From Anaerolineales bacterium (GTDB taxonomy: Bacteria > Chloroflexota > Anaerolineae > Anaerolineales > Villigracilaceae): a DNA stretch of 33,002 nt. Shown here one piece after another: positions 30,171 to 33,002 of this stretch (positions within the stretch are counted from its first letter, which is position 1; the number at the start of each line of letters is the position of its first letter). The notes beneath the pieces were generated by a model. That model was not told the DNA's origin, did not search any database, and saw only the letters and a list, made by a program, of their open reading frames with translations. Position numbers and translations under genes: made by a program. The stretch spans positions 1-33,002 of the forward strand of contig JABWAU010000030.1 of assembly GCA_013360875.1 (NCBI GenBank), read 5' to 3'.

Positions 30171-31399
30171 TCAGAAAAATTGGAAAGAGCGCGGAAGATG
30201 GCATCATACGCATCGAGGCAGACTTCGCGCGAATACCGCGCTTCGAGCGCCGCCCTGCCTCGAACGCCCCATTCCTCCAACTGTGCCGCATGGTTTCGCA
30301 GCGCTTTGACCGTATCAGCCAGCAGCGCGGGCTGGGCAGGAGGGACAACCACGCCGCACCTCTCGCTTTGCACCAGGCTTGCCGCGACGCTCGCAATCTC
30401 TGCCACTGCCAGAACAGGACGGGCGCCTGCCATAATATTGAAAATCTTGCTTGGCAGCGAGGTGCGACTCGAAGCCGCGTTCAAGGTGACCAGCCCCACA
30501 TCGGCGGCGGCAAGCGCTTCGGCATAGACTTCTCGATGCTGATACGGCAAAAAGCGGACGTTCTCCAGCCCATAGCGAAGAGCAAGCGCTTTCAGCGCAT
30601 CCCTCCTGACCCCATCGCCGATGAGAACGAAGACGATTTCTTTTTCGTCCTTCAGCAGGCGGGCGGCTTCGATGACCTCCTCCAGTGCAGAAGTATGCCC
30701 CATGTTGCCAGCATAGAGCAGCACGAACTTGCCTGCCAGACCATGCGCGCGGCGAAAACCGTTTTCCTTCGGCCGCGGGCGAATGAACGCCGCGTCTGCC
30801 CAGACGGGCAAAACTGAAAGTTTGCCAGCCGAAATTCCCTTTGCCAGCAGGTTTTGCCGAAAATCTTCCGAGATGAGAGAAATATGCGCCGCCTTGCGGT
30901 AAATGAATTTCTCCATCCATTCGAAAAAGCGGATTGCAAAACGGTTCTGCAGCACACCGGCATTGACAGCAGTTTCAGGATACAAGTCTTCGACCCGCAG
31001 CAGCCAGGGAACGCGGCGGAGGCGGCTGACCAGCCAGGCTGAAAGTCCCAGCGGCAGCGGCGGCGAAGCGCTCATCATCACATCCACCCTGCCGGCGGCA
31101 AGACCGCCGATCAGCGCCATCAGGCTGAACGTGCCGTAATTCAACACCCGCGCCCAAAACGACCTTGAAGGAGAAATATAACTCCACACGCGGATGACCC
31201 GCACACCGTTCAAGACCTCCCGCCCAAGGAAGACATTGCGATACCCCTCGAAAACCCTGTCCTGCGGATAACTGGGCGCGGCGGTTACAAACGTGACCTG
31301 ATGCCCGCGCGCAAGCAACCCCTCGGCTAGTTCTCTCGCCAGCACTGCCCCGCTGACTTCCTCCGGCGCATAGTGCTGCCCCATGATGAGAATGTGCAT
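30164..31399 (-). CDS. Glycosyltransferase family 4 (WcaI-like)
   Basis: A GT-B retaining glycosyltransferase of 411 residues. The N-terminal domain opens MHILIMGQHYAPEEVSG, the usual WcaI-type acceptor-side start, and contains YPETAVNAG. The C-terminal domain has FVLLYAGNMGHTSALEEVIEAA and the donor-binding SLPSKIFNIMAGARPVLA. The start at 31399 is preferred: it follows the upstream stop by one base and matches the family N-terminus, whereas the longer frame to 31447 would overlap the acyltransferase. Sugar donor is unknown. Confidence 0.92.
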   Translation of the reverse strand: MHILIMGQHYAPEEVSGAVLARELAEGLLARGHQVTFVTAAPSYPQDRVFEGYRNVFLGREVLNGVRVIRVWSYISPSRSFWARVLNYGTFSLMALIGGLAAGRVDVMMSASPPLPLGLSAWLVSRLRRVPWLLRVEDLYPETAVNAGVLQNRFAIRFFEWMEKFIYRKAAHISLISEDFRQNLLAKGISAGKLSVLPVWADAAFIRPRPKENGFRRAHGLAGKFVLLYAGNMGHTSALEEVIEAARLLKDEKEIVFVLIGDGVRRDALKALALRYGLENVRFLPYQHREVYAEALAAADVGLVTLNAASSRTSLPSKIFNIMAGARPVLAVAEIASVAASLVQSERCGVVVPPAQPALLADTVKALRNHAAQLEEWGVRGRAALEARYSREVCLDAYDAIFRALSNFSEC

Positions 31400-31400
31400 A

Positions 31401-32006
31401 TCAGGCAGAGTTCTCCCGCAGGACGTGCGCCGGGTTTCCCGCCGCAATCACGCCGGGCGGCACATCGCTCGTCACCACGCTGCCCGCGCCGATGACGCTG
31501 CCGCGCCCGATGGTCACGCCTTTCAAAATCAGGCAGTGCATCCCGATAAACACGTCGTCTTCAATGAGAATGGGCGAAGTAGAACCTCCTTGGGGTTGAT
31601 CCAGCCGGAGGTCCGGATGAAGCGGATGGAAGTCGGAATCCACGATGACAGAGTTGGCGCCCACGGTCACGCGGTTTCCGATGACAATCTGTCTGGATGC
31701 GCAAATCGAACCGCCCGTCATGGAAAAATCATCCCCAGCCTGAATCAGACTGCCCGCCTGCCAGGTGCACAGGATGACGGGGTGATTTGCCCCGAGCGGG
31801 TTGGAACGGACAGTGGAACGCAGCGCCAGCCGGTCGCCAAAGCGCATTTGACTGTGACGATGTTTCTGAATGACCGGCAGCCCGTGCAAACGCCAGCCTC
31901 TGCCCCAGGCAATGCCGTGCATCCGAAACAGAAGGCGGTTCAACGGATATGCCGCCCACAGCAGGATAGTATTCCAGATTTTCCAGGGGGTGTCGAAAGC
32001 ATTCAT
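31401..32006 (-). CDS. Hexapeptide-repeat (left-handed beta-helix) acyltransferase
   Basis: A 201-residue O- or N-acyltransferase that would acetylate a sugar. From about residue 55 there are imperfect hexapeptide turns, ending with IEDDVFIGMHCLILKGVTIGRGSVIGAGSVVTSDVPPGVIAAGNPA, typical of the WcaF/NodL/maltose O-acetyltransferase group. Histidines in SDFHPLH (127, 130) are at the expected catalytic place. The N-terminal 50 residues carry a hydrophobic, probably membrane-associated helix. The start at 32006 is preferred over 32138, because the longer frame overlaps the upstream glycosyltransferase and lacks family similarity. Confidence 0.9.
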   Translation of the reverse strand: MNAFDTPWKIWNTILLWAAYPLNRLLFRMHGIAWGRGWRLHGLPVIQKHRHSQMRFGDRLALRSTVRSNPLGANHPVILCTWQAGSLIQAGDDFSMTGGSICASRQIVIGNRVTVGANSVIVDSDFHPLHPDLRLDQPQGGSTSPILIEDDVFIGMHCLILKGVTIGRGSVIGAGSVVTSDVPPGVIAAGNPAHVLRENSA

Positions 32007-32023
32007 AGGTGTTGCGCCGGAGA

Positions 32024-33002
32024 TTAATCTCGCATTACGTTTATATCCATGTTCCTGGCAAGCACTGCCTGGTAAAGACGTTCGAGGCGGTTCACCGCAG
32101 CAGTGACGGAGAAAACCTCCTGTGCCAATGCGGCGCATCCTGTCCGATACTTTTCACGCAAGCCCGCATCCGACAGGACCCGCTTCATCGCCTCTGCAAA
32201 CAATTGCGCATCGAAAGAGACAACCTCAGCCGCGCGTCCCTTCACGAGATGAGCAATTTCCACGCCCTCCGTGACCACCATGGGAACGGTCATCAGGCAG
32301 GCTTCCATCATCGTGGTTGGGAAGGTGTCGGTGCGGCAGGGCAAAACGAAGAGGTCGGCGTCGCGATAGGCATGTAGCACATCATCGCCGGTCAACAGTC
32401 CCGTCAGGATGACGCGGTTGTCGAGAGCGTGGCGGGCGATGAGCGTTTTCACCTCAGCCAGTTGACCATCATCGGGTCCTGCAATCACAAGGACGGCGTC
32501 CAAATCCTTCATGCGGGCAAACGCCTCGATGAGCATGTCCACGCCCTTTTTGCGGTTGATGCGTCCGAGAAACAAAATCAATTTTTTCTCTTTGGGAATG
32601 CGATGGCGGCGGCGAAAAGCGCCGGGGGAAACGTTCAGATTGAAATTGGCGGGGTTGAGCCCGTTGGGGATAACCGCAATTCGTTTGGCGGGAACGCCGT
32701 GCGCCATGATTTGCTCTCGTTCGCTTTCCTGCAGGGCAATGAACGCCTGCGCGCGCGCCAGTTCGCGTTTCCCCAGTAAAAGGTCATACATTCGCTTGAC
32801 GAAGAATGAATTGACGATGACCGGCATCGCGCCGTGCGGTTGAACCACCAGCGGAGGCTGGGAGCCATTGAGCGCGTTGACGACTTGCAGGTTCATCAGG
32901 CTGCGATAACCGTTCAGGTGAATGACATCGAAGGAAGGCAGTTCGCGCCGGAGTTGGGCGGGAAGATCGGGGCACCAGATGGGACCCAGCGTGCCAGGCC
33001 AG
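32024..33002 (-). CDS. Glycosyltransferase family 4, 5' partial
   Basis: A GT-B glycosyltransferase cut by the window edge. The frame remains open from the first internal ATG (32896) to position 33001, and the added residues (LPSFDVIHLNGYRS) are a typical GT4 segment, so the start is outside the window. Visible parts are VVQPHGAMP, VIPNGLNPANF, KLILFLGRINRKKGVDMLIEAF, the donor-binding FPTTMMEACLMTVPMVVTEG and a C-terminal helix. The donor sugar is unknown. It is the first visible gene of the minus-strand polysaccharide operon. Confidence 0.92.
   Translation of the reverse strand, partial: WPGTLGPIWCPDLPAQLRRELPSFDVIHLNGYRSLMNLQVVNALNGSQPPLVVQPHGAMPVIVNSFFVKRMYDLLLGKRELARAQAFIALQESEREQIMAHGVPAKRIAVIPNGLNPANFNLNVSPGAFRRRHRIPKEKKLILFLGRINRKKGVDMLIEAFARMKDLDAVLVIAGPDDGQLAEVKTLIARHALDNRVILTGLLTGDDVLHAYRDADLFVLPCRTDTFPTTMMEACLMTVPMVVTEGVEIAHLVKGRAAEVVSFDAQLFAEAMKRVLSDAGLREKYRTGCAALAQEVFSVTAAVNRLERLYQAVLARNMDINVMRD

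Overview
The window looks like chromosomal DNA of an anaerobic, acetogen-like or carbon-fixing member of the Chloroflexota, probably class Anaerolineae. This rests on GC-rich coding with compact genes, a complete Wood-Ljungdahl carbonyl branch with the RACo-type activator, and DUF2723, DUF4012 and Wzc-type proteins in the combination I associate with Anaerolineae. The assignment is by protein resemblance from memory, not by a marker gene. No rRNA, tRNA, IS element or CRISPR array was seen.

Region 1 (1-12645, plus strand) is a Wood-Ljungdahl operon: acsA (CO dehydrogenase, 5' end outside the window), acsB (acetyl-CoA synthase), bacterioferritin, a two-CBS protein, acsD and acsC (corrinoid iron-sulfur protein), acsV (corrinoid activator RACo), acsE (methyltransferase) and a fused MetV-MetF methylene-THF reductase. 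Together these reduce methylene-THF to methyl-THF, pass the methyl group to the corrinoid protein, and join it to CO and CoA to give acetyl-CoA. All nine spacers from acsA to the gene after metVF carry an inverted repeat. Several repeats are built from degenerate 7-8 bp units, and some run into coding sequence, stop codons or ribosome binding sites.

Region 2 (12699-17258, plus strand) holds a GNAT acetyltransferase, a small HdrC-like protein that keeps ligands for only one [4Fe-4S] cluster, a malic enzyme, a thioredoxin-reductase-like flavoprotein without the CxxC pair, and a putative lipoprotein. The first four plausibly extend the Wood-Ljungdahl block into electron transfer and acetyl-CoA/C4 metabolism (inference).

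Region 3 (17259-33002, minus strand) starts at a strong terminator where the two strands converge. Read in its own direction from the right edge, it is a tightly coupled surface-polysaccharide operon: two GT4 glycosyltransferases, a hexapeptide acyltransferase, two GNAT/FemAB-like acyltransferases, a sugar-phosphate transferase with unusual domain order, a 4,6-dehydratase, a nucleotidyltransferase and a DegT aminotransferase. A separately promoted set follows: BY-kinase/Wzz protein, low-molecular-weight tyrosine phosphatase and a DUF4012 protein. A small secreted protein and a DUF2723 membrane glycosyltransferase-like protein, each followed by a terminator hairpin, end the region. The enzymes suggest assembly of an exopolysaccharide containing an N-acylated 4-amino-4,6-dideoxy sugar. 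No flippase or polymerase lies in the window.
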